Source: JAAZLS01 sp964463285 (GTDB lineage: Bacteria > Bacillota > Dethiobacteria > DTU022). From it: a stretch of 35,917 bases of DNA. This document shows positions 1 to 7,803 of this stretch, piece by piece. The position numbers were made by a program, and so were the translations under genes. The stretch spans positions 1-35,917 of the forward strand of contig CAYXBB010000019.1 in assembly GCA_964463285.1 (NCBI GenBank), in the 5' to 3' direction. Numbering within the stretch: the stretch's first letter is position 1; the number at the start of each line of letters is the position of its first letter. The notes below the pieces were generated by a model. It was not told the DNA's origin. It made no database searches and was given only the letters and a program-made list of their open reading frames with translations.

Positions 1-1647
1 CGGCCGGGCAACGGGATCTGCCACCAGGTGCACCTGGAACGCTTCGGGATCCCCGGCCAGACCTTACTGGGTTCAGACAGCCACACTCCCACCGGGGGAG
101 GACTGGGAATGCTGGCCATGGGGGCGGGAGGGCTGGATGTGGCGGTGGCCATGGCCGGTCAGCCTTTTTTTCTAACCGCCCCGGAGGTGTTGAAAGTTAA
201 CCTAACCGGAGAGTTTCCACCCTGGGTGGGAGCCAAAGATATTATTCTGGAACTTTTGCGCCGCCTTACCGTTAAAGGTGGGGTAGGCAGGGTCCTGGAA
301 TATGGCGGCCCAGGGGTAAAAAAGTTGTCTGTGCCGGAACGGGCCACCATTGCCAATATGGGAGCAGAGCTGGGAGCTACCTCCTCTGTCTTTCCCAGCG
401 ATGAAGAAACCAAACGTTTTTTAAAAGCCCAGGGCCGAGAAAACCAGTGGAGACCCCTTGACCCGAAACCGGGCGCCGTTTATCATGAAATGTTGACTAT
501 TAATTTGCATGAGTTGGAACCGCTGGTAGCCTGTCCCCACAGCCCCGACCAGGTAAAAACTATCTCCAGGCTGGGACCGGCAGCAGTGGATCAGGTGGCC
601 ATCGGCAGCTGCACCAACTCCTCGTATCAGGATCTGCTGCTGGTCTCAAAAATTATACAGGGAAAATCAGTTCACCCCGGGTTGAATCTGGTGATTTCAC
701 CGGGGTCTCGACAGGTCTTGTGGCAGTTGTCCAAATCAGGAGCGCTGGCGGAACTGATCGCTTCCGGAGCAAGGATCTTGGAATCCGCCTGCGGGCCCTG
801 TATCGGAATGGGACAGGCTCCACCCTCGGGAGGGGTCACAGTTCGCACATTCAATCGCAATTTTGCCGGCAGAAGCGGCACCGCCGATGCCTCCATATAT
901 CTTTGCGGGCCGGCGGTGGCCGCGGCCACCGCGCTGAAGGGAGTGCTGGCCGATCCCCGAGAGTTGGGCTCCTTTCCCGAACTGGCGGATCCCCCCCGGT
1001 TTATAGCCGATAACCGGCTGATTATTCCCCCGCTCGTGGATAATATAGTGGAGATAGTGCGAGGCCCCAATATCAAACCTTTGCCGGTAAACGATCCCCT
1101 GCCTGATAACTTGTCCCTGGAGGTACTGCTAAAAGTTGGTGATCATATCACCACCGACCAGATCCTTCCTGCCGGGGCAAAGGTACTGCCTTTAAGATCC
1201 AATATCCCGGCCATTGCCGAATATGTATTTGCTGCCTTGGACCCTTCCTTCGCCGAACGGGCCAAAAAATGCGGACGAGGAGCGGTAGTGGGAGGAGAAA
1301 ACTACGGCCAGGGTTCCAGCCGTGAACATGCCGCCCTGGCTCCCATGTTTTTAGGACTAAAAGTAGTCCTGGCCAAGTCCTTTGCCCGGATCCATCATGC
1401 CAATCTGGTTAACTTCGGTATTTTGCCGTTAATATTTGCTGATCCTTTGGATTATGATCAACTTTCCCAGGGAGACCGGTTGGTAATTGACAACCTTCGG
1501 GATCAGTTAAACCGGAGCTCATTGACTGTAACCAACCTTACCGGTGGCCGGCAGTTTAAAATGAAACACCGGCTATCTGCTCGCCTGGTAGAAATAATAA
1601 AGGCAGGCGGACTGCTAAACCACGCGCGGCAAGCAAGGCACCCTTAA
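1..1647 (+). CDS. acnA: Aconitate hydratase (5' truncated by window start)
   Basis: Aconitase interconverts citrate and isocitrate through cis-aconitate in the cytoplasm (TCA cycle, glutamate synthesis). The frame is open from base 1, so the N-terminus lies outside the window; 548 residues are present and perhaps 90-100 are missing, judged from the usual size of monomeric bacterial aconitases. Visible marks: the substrate loop SDSHTPTGGG near the start, the first cluster cysteine in IGSCTNSSYQD (about residue 203), the paired cysteines in ESACGPCIGMG (about 264), and a C-terminal swivel domain with GDHITTDQILPAGA and QGSSREHAALAP, the latter carrying the catalytic Ser/Arg loop. All three 4Fe-4S ligands are thus present. 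It is closer to the shorter aconitase class with the swivel domain last than to isopropylmalate isomerase, whose swivel is a separate subunit; homoaconitase is less likely. No gene follows on the same strand, and acpS lies downstream on the opposite strand. Confidence 0.95.
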   Translation, partial: RPGNGICHQVHLERFGIPGQTLLGSDSHTPTGGGLGMLAMGAGGLDVAVAMAGQPFFLTAPEVLKVNLTGEFPPWVGAKDIILELLRRLTVKGGVGRVLEYGGPGVKKLSVPERATIANMGAELGATSSVFPSDEETKRFLKAQGRENQWRPLDPKPGAVYHEMLTINLHELEPLVACPHSPDQVKTISRLGPAAVDQVAIGSCTNSSYQDLLLVSKIIQGKSVHPGLNLVISPGSRQVLWQLSKSGALAELIASGARILESACGPCIGMGQAPPSGGVTVRTFNRNFAGRSGTADASIYLCGPAVAAATALKGVLADPRELGSFPELADPPRFIADNRLIIPPLVDNIVEIVRGPNIKPLPVNDPLPDNLSLEVLLKVGDHITTDQILPAGAKVLPLRSNIPAIAEYVFAALDPSFAERAKKCGRGAVVGGENYGQGSSREHAALAPMFLGLKVVLAKSFARIHHANLVNFGILPLIFADPLDYDQLSQGDRLVIDNLRDQLNRSSLTVTNLTGGRQFKMKHRLSARLVEIIKAGGLLNHARQARHP

Positions 1648-1672
1648 TAGTGCGCTACCCGGCTATTACCGG

Positions 1673-2044
1673 TTAATAAACTACCGCAATAGCACAGGCA
1701 AACGGCGGGTCATGGGTCAACGAGATCTCCACCCCGGTGATCCCCCGTTGCTTGGCCTGTGCTCCTGCTTTCCCGTGTAACTTTATTTCAGGTCGCCTTC
1801 CGGGGCAAGACAGCACTTCCACTTCCGCCAGCCCCGCCGGTCCGATACCACAACCGATTGCCTTTAAAACCGCTTCCTTGGCTGCGAATCGGGTTGCCAT
1901 GGCCGCCGCCGGACAGGCTCGCTTAAGGATCAATTCTCTTTCCCGAAAGGTAAACACTCTGTAGACAAATCTATGCGGGTGCCGACGGTAAACCCGGTCT
2001 ATACGCTGTATGGAAACTAAATCTACCCCTGTCCCTTTAATCAA
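1673..2044 (-). CDS. acpS: Holo-[acyl-carrier-protein] synthase
   Basis: AcpS transfers 4'-phosphopantetheine from CoA to a serine of apo-acyl carrier protein, activating fatty acid synthesis in the cytoplasm. The protein shows the two family signatures: the N-terminal GTGVDLVSIQRI with the Mg-binding aspartate, and RFAAKEAVLKAIG in the middle with the second metal ligand (Glu). The frame is open to a GTG at 2059, but that codon sits inside the purine run GTGGGGGGAAA, which makes a good ribosome binding site for the TTG at 2044. Starting there gives an N-terminus of the form M-IKGTGVDLV and 123 residues, the usual length. It stands alone, tail to tail with the aconitase gene. The alanine racemase often found next to acpS in Firmicutes is not present. 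Confidence 0.93.
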   Translation of the reverse strand: MIKGTGVDLVSIQRIDRVYRRHPHRFVYRVFTFRERELILKRACPAAAMATRFAAKEAVLKAIGCGIGPAGLAEVEVLSCPGRRPEIKLHGKAGAQAKQRGITGVEISLTHDPPFACAIAVVY

Positions 2045-2156
2045 ACTGTTTCCCCCCACTTTTCAGTATTTGAGCTATCAATTAACAATATTTTACACCA
2101 TACAGCAGTGATTTTGGTTAAATTGAAGATTGTTTCCGGACTTTTTCGGATTGATC

Positions 2157-2185
2157 TTGCATTTTCAGGCTAAATGTGCTAATCT
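2157..2185 (+). promoter_or_regulatory. Probable promoter of the cold shock gene
   Basis: TTGCAT (2157-2162) and TAATCT (2180-2185) are 17 bases apart and lie about 50 bases upstream of the cold shock start. The short leader contains a C-run/G-run pair around 2196-2215 that could form a small hairpin just before the AGGAGG at 2218-2223. Only the boxes are seen; activity is inferred. Confidence 0.45.
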
Positions 2186-2233
2186 TCGTTGTAATCACCC
2201 CCGTTTTTGGGGATTTAGGAGGTTTGTTTTTTT

Positions 2234-2431
2234 ATGGAAGGTAGGGTCAAATGGTTTAACCCCCAAAAGGGGTACGGATTTATCGAGATGGATGACGGTC
2301 AAGATGTATTTGTCCATTACTCCGAAATTCAGGATGAAGGTTTTAAAACCCTGGAAGAAGGTCAGAAAGTAGAATTCGATGTTGTCGAAGGAAACCGCGG
2401 ACCTCAGGCCACCAATGTGGTGAAGTTATAG
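2234..2431 (+). CDS. csp: Cold shock protein (CspA/CspB family)
   Basis: A 65-residue single cold-shock domain (five-stranded OB fold) that binds single-stranded RNA and DNA and acts as an RNA chaperone. Both nucleic-acid-binding motifs are present: RNP1 as KGYGFIEMDD (residues about 12-21) and RNP2 as DVFVHYSEI (about 24-32). The start KVKWFN-type sequence is here EGRVKWFNPQKG. The ATG follows a strong AGGAGG with a T-rich spacer. The gene is monocistronic, with its own probable promoter and an intrinsic terminator just downstream. Confidence 0.96.
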   Translation: MEGRVKWFNPQKGYGFIEMDDGQDVFVHYSEIQDEGFKTLEEGQKVEFDVVEGNRGPQATNVVKL

Positions 2432-2473
2432 GCTTGGGAACTCCTTTGCCATAGTTTCTCCGCTTTTGGTCAA

Positions 2474-2502
2474 AAAAGCCGGTTAGATTAACCGGCTTTT
2501 AT
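2474..2502. terminator. Intrinsic terminator, bidirectional
   Basis: A perfect stem GCCGGTTA (2478-2485) / TAACCGGC (2489-2496), extended by AAAA/TTTT on the flanks, follows the cold shock gene. The A-tract on the left and T-tract on the right mean it can also end the nitroreductase transcript coming from the right. Confidence 0.85.
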
Positions 2503-2541
2503 ATTTGGGTCCGCCCATACCAGAGCCCGTTCCCTGGAATA

Positions 2542-3045
2542 TCACCATTTATCAAAATGTATTCGTTCGGGTATAAATCTTTCCGGCTTCTCAACCTTTT
2601 CGCCGGGATGGCCGACAACCACAATTGCTGCCGGAATTATATCTGATGGCAGCTTCAGAATCTGACTGATTTTATCTACCAGTTTATCCCGAGGGTAAAC
2701 CCCGCACCAGCAGCTGCCCAACCCCAGGTGGGTGGCCTCCAGCAAAATATTCTGTATTGCCGCCGAAATACCCTGGATCCAAAAGGCCCCGTTATATTTC
2801 ACAGTTCCGGTATCACAACAGGGAACTATGGCCATCGGAGCCTGTTTGAGCATTTTGGCAAAGGGGTGCCGTACGGAGATCTCATCCAATAATATTCTAT
2901 CTTTAACCACTACAAAGTGCCAGGGTTGTTCATTACCGGCTGACGGAGCATACATGGCTGCTTTTAATAGCTGCCGAATCTGATCATCGGATACCGGCTT
3001 TCCCTCGTATTTTCTAATGCTTCTTCTGGCGAAAATTTCTTTCAC
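2542..3045 (-). CDS. Nitroreductase family FMN oxidoreductase
   Basis: A 167-residue flavoprotein of the nitroreductase fold, which uses NAD(P)H to reduce nitro compounds, quinones or other acceptors. The N-terminal RRSIRKYEGKPVSDDQI holds the Arg cluster that contacts the FMN phosphate; APSAGNEQPWHFVVV is the usual second flavin-binding motif; GLGSCWCGVYP is the glycine-rich segment near the isoalloxazine. It is short for the family, of the size common in clostridial members of unknown substrate. The start is a GTG at 3045 preceded by AGGAAGGGAGAG. It is monocistronic and shares the terminator with the cold shock gene. The physiological substrate cannot be told from the sequence. Confidence 0.9.
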   Translation of the reverse strand: MKEIFARRSIRKYEGKPVSDDQIRQLLKAAMYAPSAGNEQPWHFVVVKDRILLDEISVRHPFAKMLKQAPMAIVPCCDTGTVKYNGAFWIQGISAAIQNILLEATHLGLGSCWCGVYPRDKLVDKISQILKLPSDIIPAAIVVVGHPGEKVEKPERFIPERIHFDKW

Positions 3046-3622
3046 TGATAAATCTCTCCCTTCCTGAAATCGTTAAGTAACCCGGATTGCTGTAGGCCTC
3101 ATACTCCGGATTAAACAACTATCCCGGTGAGGGAAAAAAACAGTCTCCGCCAGCCCGGTGGCCTGTTATCCCTCCCGTCAGGCAGTTGCCTTTGAGCCAT
3201 ATTATTATTATTTCCATGTCTCAACCCATTTTTCCTGTTATGTGGAAAATCCGGATTTAATTTGTTAGTGGGCTTAAAGCTGAGTAAGGTCCGTTTGGGC
3301 AAGCACCATTTGATTAAGCGCCTGGACTAAGTTGCCCTGCTTACCTGGGATAGCTGTTCAAAAATTTCTGCTGTCAAAGATATTTCTTCTATCGTGCAAT
3401 AAAACTCGGCAGTAGGCAGCAGTACGGGATGCAAACATTCAGCACACGGGTAGTCTAAGGCTATTTAGGGGCATAGCAGTAGCCCGTCCTTCGGAGTGGG
3501 CTATCCTTCTATATTGCCATCTCAACTGTTAACCAATATTTTAAGGCTGCATATAATGTACCTGAGGTACAGAAGTTTCTCTGTCCCAATTTTATTTTGC
3601 AGGAAAGGAGGGAGTAACTTAA
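3046..3622. other. Noncoding stretch between nitroreductase and LysM gene
   Basis: No convincing gene is seen in these 577 bases; a 63-codon reverse frame at 3111-3302 has no ribosome binding site or recognisable motif. A hairpin with a UUCG-type loop lies at 3480-3503 (TAGCCC pairs with GGGCTA). The right end carries a possible promoter and palindrome (listed separately). Confidence 0.5.
3552..3570 (+). promoter_or_regulatory. Possible -10 box with an overlapping palindrome
   Basis: TATAAT at 3552-3557 is followed at once by GTACCTGAGGTAC (3558-3570), a perfect 6+1+6 inverted repeat that would overlap the transcription start of the LysM gene. The matching -35 box is weak. Placement suggests an operator, but no known regulator motif is recognised. 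Confidence 0.3.
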
Positions 3623-4840
3623 GTGAAATCAAAGGATTTTAGCAGTCATAAGCATGTCGCGCTTGCCAAGGGGGTACAGGGCGGCAGAGCTCCCGCCGGT
3701 TGCCCGCCCGGTTTTCAGGGGCGGTATACGGTTCAGCCCGGTGATACCATGTTCTTTATAGCGCAGCGGTATGGGGTTAACCTAAACTCGCTGATTGCCG
3801 CCAACCCGCATATCAGCGATCCAAATGTTATTTTTCCGGGGGATGTACTTTGTGTGCCCGGCGGCCCATCTTCGGGAGGTAGGATTCCCGCCAGCTGCCC
3901 CCATGGTTTTCAGGGGCGGTATACGGTTCAGCCCGGTGATACCATGTTCTTTATAGCGCAACGATATGGGGTTAGCCTAAATTCACTGATTGCCGCCAAC
4001 CCTCATATCAGTGATCCAAATGTTATTTTTCCGGGGGATGTACTTTGTGTACCCGGCCCGCCCGTGCCTGTTCCTGCACCACCTGCAAAAGGAAGGGTTC
4101 CGAAGAAATGCCCGCATGATTTTCAGGGGCGGTACACAGTTCAGGCCGGTGATTCCATGTTTACTATTGCTCAAAAATTTGGGGTAAGTCTAAGTGCTTT
4201 GATCGCTGCCAACCCGCATATTACCAACCCCAATCTCATTTTCCCGGAGGATGTACTCTGTGTGCCTGAAAAATTGATCCTACCCTGCTGCCTGATAATG
4301 AAACCAAAAATCCATCCTGTTCCGGGAAGTGAGCCCGGCGGGGTTGTCCTGGCTCAATTTCTCTCCACCAATAAGGAACGCATCTGCATTCTGGCGGTGG
4401 GGCTACCGGATCCGAAGGATTTGGACCATTATACCGGTTATCAGGGGATAATTCAGGTTCCCGAACAGGCGGAAATTACTTTCCCCCTGAACAGGTGCCA
4501 GGAACAACCGCCCCACCCATCTTATCCGGAGCATCCATCCCATCCGGGGGATTATCCGCCCCTGAGGGAACAGGAAGATCAGCAGCCCCTGCCGGAGCAA
4601 TTGGGTTATCCGGCTCAGCCGGATCATCCGGGACCTCCGCCCCATCCGCCCAAACCGCATTACCAGGCCCTGTGGTGCGGCTGCAAAAATATCTCTACTA
4701 TGTTAACGGTGGATACCAAGATACTGGTCCGGGCATATAAATCCGGAGGGTGGGCAGGAACCACTGTCTTATGGGTAGATTTAAGAGGTTGCCGGAGTGG
4801 CGAAATAGCCGATTACGGATACCAGCCGGAGTACAGATAG
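3623..4840 (+). CDS. Protein with three LysM domains and a Pro/His-rich tail
   Basis: A 405-residue protein with three LysM modules (about residues 33-78, 98-143 and 169-214), each of the form GRYTVQxGDxMFxIAQ...SLIAANPHI..PNxIFPxDVLCVP. LysM binds N-acetylglucosamine in peptidoglycan or chitin. No signal peptide or membrane segment is visible, which fits spore-coat or cortex proteins of the SafA kind that are assembled from the mother cell. Cysteines recur before each module (GCPPG, SCPHG, KCPHD) and in CVP after it. A linker rich in Pro, His and Gln (about 295-345) precedes a C-terminal part with CGCKN and WVDLRGC that resembles no domain I recognise. The GTG start follows AAGGAGGGAG. A spore role is inferred only from architecture. 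Confidence 0.8.
   Translation: MKSKDFSSHKHVALAKGVQGGRAPAGCPPGFQGRYTVQPGDTMFFIAQRYGVNLNSLIAANPHISDPNVIFPGDVLCVPGGPSSGGRIPASCPHGFQGRYTVQPGDTMFFIAQRYGVSLNSLIAANPHISDPNVIFPGDVLCVPGPPVPVPAPPAKGRVPKKCPHDFQGRYTVQAGDSMFTIAQKFGVSLSALIAANPHITNPNLIFPEDVLCVPEKLILPCCLIMKPKIHPVPGSEPGGVVLAQFLSTNKERICILAVGLPDPKDLDHYTGYQGIIQVPEQAEITFPLNRCQEQPPHPSYPEHPSHPGDYPPLREQEDQQPLPEQLGYPAQPDHPGPPPHPPKPHYQALWCGCKNISTMLTVDTKILVRAYKSGGWAGTTVLWVDLRGCRSGEIADYGYQPEYR
3712..4260 (+). repeat. Tandem LysM-coding repeats
   Basis: Three in-frame copies begin at 3712, 3907 and 4120 (spacings 195 and 213 bases). Copies 1 and 2 are almost identical at the DNA level over about 150 bases, including synonymous positions, while copy 3 has diverged. 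This points to a recent duplication or gene conversion between the first two. Confidence 0.85.
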
Positions 4841-4850
4841 CTTGTCTAGT

Positions 4851-4882
4851 AAAATGGCCTCCTCCAACAGGGGGCCTTTTTT
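4851..4882 (+). terminator. Intrinsic terminator after the LysM gene
   Basis: AAAATGGCCTCC pairs with GGGGGCC followed by a run of six T, starting about ten bases after the stop codon. The stem includes one G-T pair. Confidence 0.75.
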
Positions 4883-4957
4883 AGGTTGATTTTTTCAGTT
4901 ATAATAAATATATTCCAGTAAGATCTAGGTTGAATTTCAGGTAGGAGATGATTATCA

Positions 4958-6034
4958 GTGCAAATTGGCCTGGTTGGCCTCCCTTTGGCCGGCAAAACCA
5001 CTTTTTTTAACCTTCTTACCGGTTTACACCAGGAAACCGGGCAAACCGGTAAAGACGAGGTTCACCTGGGGAGTGCTCTGGTCCCCGACCCGCGCCTTGA
5101 TTATCTGTTTCGGTTGTATCAGCCGCTTAAACAGGTAAACGCTCGAATTCAATTTAAAGATATTCCCGGCGTGCGGTTTGACCAGGGAGCCTCCCTGGCG
5201 GCTAAAACCTGGGAGGAGGTACGCAGCGCAGATGTGCTGGTGCAGGTGGTACGGGCTTTTCATAACGACCTTGTTTCGGCGGTAACCGGTGAACCGGATC
5301 CTTTCAAAGAGGTCAATGATCTGGCCTCCGAACTACTACTGGCAGATATGTCGGCCGTGGAAGGCCGGTTGGAACGATTGGCACAGGCCCGAAAACCTCC
5401 CAAAGATGCGGAGTTTCAGACCAGGGTACTTAAAAAAATATTAACTGCCCTAGAAAACGAGCTACCCGCCGGCAGTGCATCCCTGGATCCGGAAGAAAGA
5501 CAGGTGATCAGCGGACAGGATTTTTTTAGTGACAAGCCCCTGATCATTGCCGTAAACCTGGATCAAAATCAGTTTGCCGGCGGCAGTTACCCTGAGCAGG
5601 AAAAGTTGTTGGATTATACTTCCCGCCATAACCTGCCGGTAATTGAGGCCTGTGCCTTAATTGAAACTGAGATTGCTGAGCTTTCCCCGAAGGATCGTCT
5701 TGAATTTTTAGCCGATCTGGGGATTGATGAGCCCGGGATTTCCCGGCTGGCCCGGGCGGCGTATCAGCGGTTGGGATTGATATCTTTTTTTACCGTGGGG
5801 CAGGACGAGGTCCGAGCCTGGCCAATCCGCCGAGGAACGGCGGCCAAACAGGCCGCGGGCAAAGTACATACCGATATAGAACGGGGGTTTATCCGCGCGG
5901 AAACGGTGAGTTATGACGATCTGTTTTCTCTGGGCAGCGTTGCCAAAGCTCGGGAGAAAGGCCTGTTTCGCCTGGAGGGAAAAGAGTACCTGGTACAGGA
6001 CGGGGATATAATTAATTTCAGGTTCAATGTCTAG
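4958..6034 (+). CDS. YchF/Obg-family P-loop NTPase (divergent YchF-like)
   Basis: A 358-residue protein built like YchF: an N-terminal G domain, a helical insert (about residues 125-200), and a C-terminal TGS/DUF933 domain (about 275-358, with FFTVGQDEVRAW, IERGFIRAE and YLVQDGDIINFRF). The P-loop is GLPLAGKTTFF and G3 is DIPG. The nucleotide-base motif is NLDQ, where canonical YchF has NxxE (ATP-preferring) and other GTPases have NKxD, so base preference is unclear. YchF proteins associate with ribosomes and take part in translation or stress responses. The GTG start at 4958 follows GTAGGAG. Monocistronic, convergent with thrC. It is likely a paralogue of the standard YchF rather than the main copy. 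Confidence 0.85.
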   Translation: MQIGLVGLPLAGKTTFFNLLTGLHQETGQTGKDEVHLGSALVPDPRLDYLFRLYQPLKQVNARIQFKDIPGVRFDQGASLAAKTWEEVRSADVLVQVVRAFHNDLVSAVTGEPDPFKEVNDLASELLLADMSAVEGRLERLAQARKPPKDAEFQTRVLKKILTALENELPAGSASLDPEERQVISGQDFFSDKPLIIAVNLDQNQFAGGSYPEQEKLLDYTSRHNLPVIEACALIETEIAELSPKDRLEFLADLGIDEPGISRLARAAYQRLGLISFFTVGQDEVRAWPIRRGTAAKQAAGKVHTDIERGFIRAETVSYDDLFSLGSVAKAREKGLFRLEGKEYLVQDGDIINFRFNV

Positions 6035-6051
6035 GAGCAGTGCTCTGGTTA

Positions 6052-7542
6052 TTACGAAAGTAAATCCAGCACTACCTCTGCCATTTTTTCTTTTTCCACT
6101 ACGCAGTTATGCCGCACCGGTTTTTGCGGCAACTCACTCAAGGCGGAGGGGATTTTCCAGCCCGTGTGGCAAGAAAGGGTAGTTAGCAGTTCAAATTCGG
6201 AGCGGTCCCGCACTGCCTTTTCGCCCAGCAGTGCCCGGACTACACTGCGGTTAAATTTAAACGGGCTGGCAGTAGATAAAACAATTGTTGGGGCATCATC
6301 CCTGGTGGCCGCCCGGTATTTGTGGTAGACTGCCATACCTACTGCGGTATGCGGATCGACCAGGTATTTATAACGGTGATAGGTCCGGTTGATGTTTTCC
6401 ATGGTTTCCTGTTCGTCGGCATAGTCGGACCAGAACAGCCGGGCCATTTCTTGGGAGGTAAATAAATTCACCCGGTAACGTCCTTCGCCGGCCAACTGCT
6501 CCATCCACTGTTTTACCAGACCACTTTGCCGACCGTTTAGTTCATACAATAACCGCTCCAGATTGCTGGAGACAAGTATGTCCATAGAGGGGGACATAGT
6601 GCGTGTAAACGGCCGATTGCAATCATAGGTTCCACTTTGAATAAAGTCGGTGAGCACATGGTTGGTATTGGCAGCGCAGATCAGACGGTTGACCGGTAAA
6701 CCGGCCCGGCAAGCATAAAACCCGGCCAGGATATTTCCAAAATTGCCGGTGGGTACTACAAAATTAATCTTTTCCCCGTTATGTATTTTTTGTCCCCGAA
6801 TTAAATCCAGGTAGGCTGAAAAGTAATATACAATTTGCGGCGCCAGGCGCCCCCAGTTGATAGAGTTGGCCGAAGAGAGGCGGTAACCCCGGTCGGCCAG
6901 CTTTTGAACAATGGTCCGGTCGGTGAATATTTGTTTTACTCCGGTTTGGGCATCATCAAAATTACCCCGCACTCCCACTACCGCCACATTTTCCCCCTGC
7001 TGGGTAACCATTTGCCGCTTCTGAATCTCACTAACCCCATCCTCCGGGTAAAACACGATAATCCTGGTTCCCGGCACATTGTAAAATCCTTCCAGGGCTG
7101 CTTTACCCGTATCCCCGGAGGTAGCTACCAGTATGGCTACAGTAGGGGCCTGTTCTTCGACCAGTTTCAGGGAACCGGTGATAAGGGAAGGGAGCAGCTG
7201 CAGGGCGATATCCTTAAAGGCTCCGGTAGGACCATGCCACAGTTCCAGCATGTACAGGTTTTGGTCCAGCTGGTTCAGGGGAACTATCGATGGGCTATCG
7301 AAACGGGAAACGCTGTAGGCACTACCAACCCAGGAACTAATTCTACTTGCCCCCAGTTGTTCCAGGTACAGGGGTAATATTTTCCCCGCCCTCTCCGCAT
7401 ATCCCTGGTTTGCAAGTGGAATATAGTTAATCCGGGGCAGCATGGAAGGAACAAATAGTCCCCCATCGGGGGCGATCCCCATCAATATGGCCTCAGCCGC
7501 TGAAACGGGGTCAGCCTCCCCCCTGGTGCTGATGTAATGCAT
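6052..7542 (-). CDS. thrC: Threonine synthase
   Basis: PLP enzyme converting O-phosphohomoserine to threonine. At 496 residues it is of the long class, with an N-terminal Thr_synth_N domain (MHYISTRG....DGGLFVP) before the PLP fold. The Schiff-base lysine is K110 in HGPTGAFKD; the phosphate-binding loop is ATSGDTGKAA; further family marks are SSANSINWGRL and VPTGNFGNILAGFYA, and VDPHTAVG near residue 395. The ATG is preceded by GGGAG. Homoserine dehydrogenase and homoserine kinase are not adjacent, so the threonine pathway is split in this genome. It ends 17 bases from the YchF-like gene, tail to tail, with no strong terminator between. Confidence 0.95.
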   Translation of the reverse strand: MHYISTRGEADPVSAAEAILMGIAPDGGLFVPSMLPRINYIPLANQGYAERAGKILPLYLEQLGASRISSWVGSAYSVSRFDSPSIVPLNQLDQNLYMLELWHGPTGAFKDIALQLLPSLITGSLKLVEEQAPTVAILVATSGDTGKAALEGFYNVPGTRIIVFYPEDGVSEIQKRQMVTQQGENVAVVGVRGNFDDAQTGVKQIFTDRTIVQKLADRGYRLSSANSINWGRLAPQIVYYFSAYLDLIRGQKIHNGEKINFVVPTGNFGNILAGFYACRAGLPVNRLICAANTNHVLTDFIQSGTYDCNRPFTRTMSPSMDILVSSNLERLLYELNGRQSGLVKQWMEQLAGEGRYRVNLFTSQEMARLFWSDYADEQETMENINRTYHRYKYLVDPHTAVGMAVYHKYRAATRDDAPTIVLSTASPFKFNRSVVRALLGEKAVRDRSEFELLTTLSCHTGWKIPSALSELPQKPVRHNCVVEKEKMAEVVLDLLS

Positions 7543-7636
7543 ATTTAACCACTCCCGTTATTCATATAAATAAATATAACTAATTAAACGGTCCGGCCGG
7601 TAAAGCTAGACCGCCTATTTTATTAAACACTATCTG

Positions 7637-7803
7637 ATGGCGACAGTAAAGAGGGTGCGACTACTCAATTATAATCTTTTCAAGGAGGATCGGCCCACTC
7701 GCGAAGAAATCTTACCGAGGGGATGTAAATGTTGATGGCCGAAGGGAAGGATAAGGTACTCCCAGGGAACTTGAAAAATGGCGAGGTTTTTAAACCCTAT
7801 TAG
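7637..7803 (+). other. Two overlapping short reading frames of unknown status
   Basis: Within the gap between thrC and fba, a 32-codon frame (7637-7735, ending RGCKC) overlaps the start of a 24-codon frame (7729-7803, ending VFKPY) in the next phase. An AAGGAGGAT at 7682 and GAGGGGATG at 7719 look like ribosome binding sites, and the second frame starts 3-8 bases after the latter. They might be leader peptides or one short gene broken by a frameshift. I recognise no family; they may also be chance. Confidence 0.2.

Noticed and set aside
3111..3302. 63-codon reverse frame in the noncoding stretch before the LysM gene
   Set aside because: It has no ribosome binding site, no recognisable motif and an unusual Asn run (NNNN) from a low-complexity ATT repeat.
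6010..6050. Small GAGCA/TGCTC symmetry between the YchF-like gene and thrC as a terminator
   Set aside because: The loop would be too small for a stable stem and no T-run follows on either strand.
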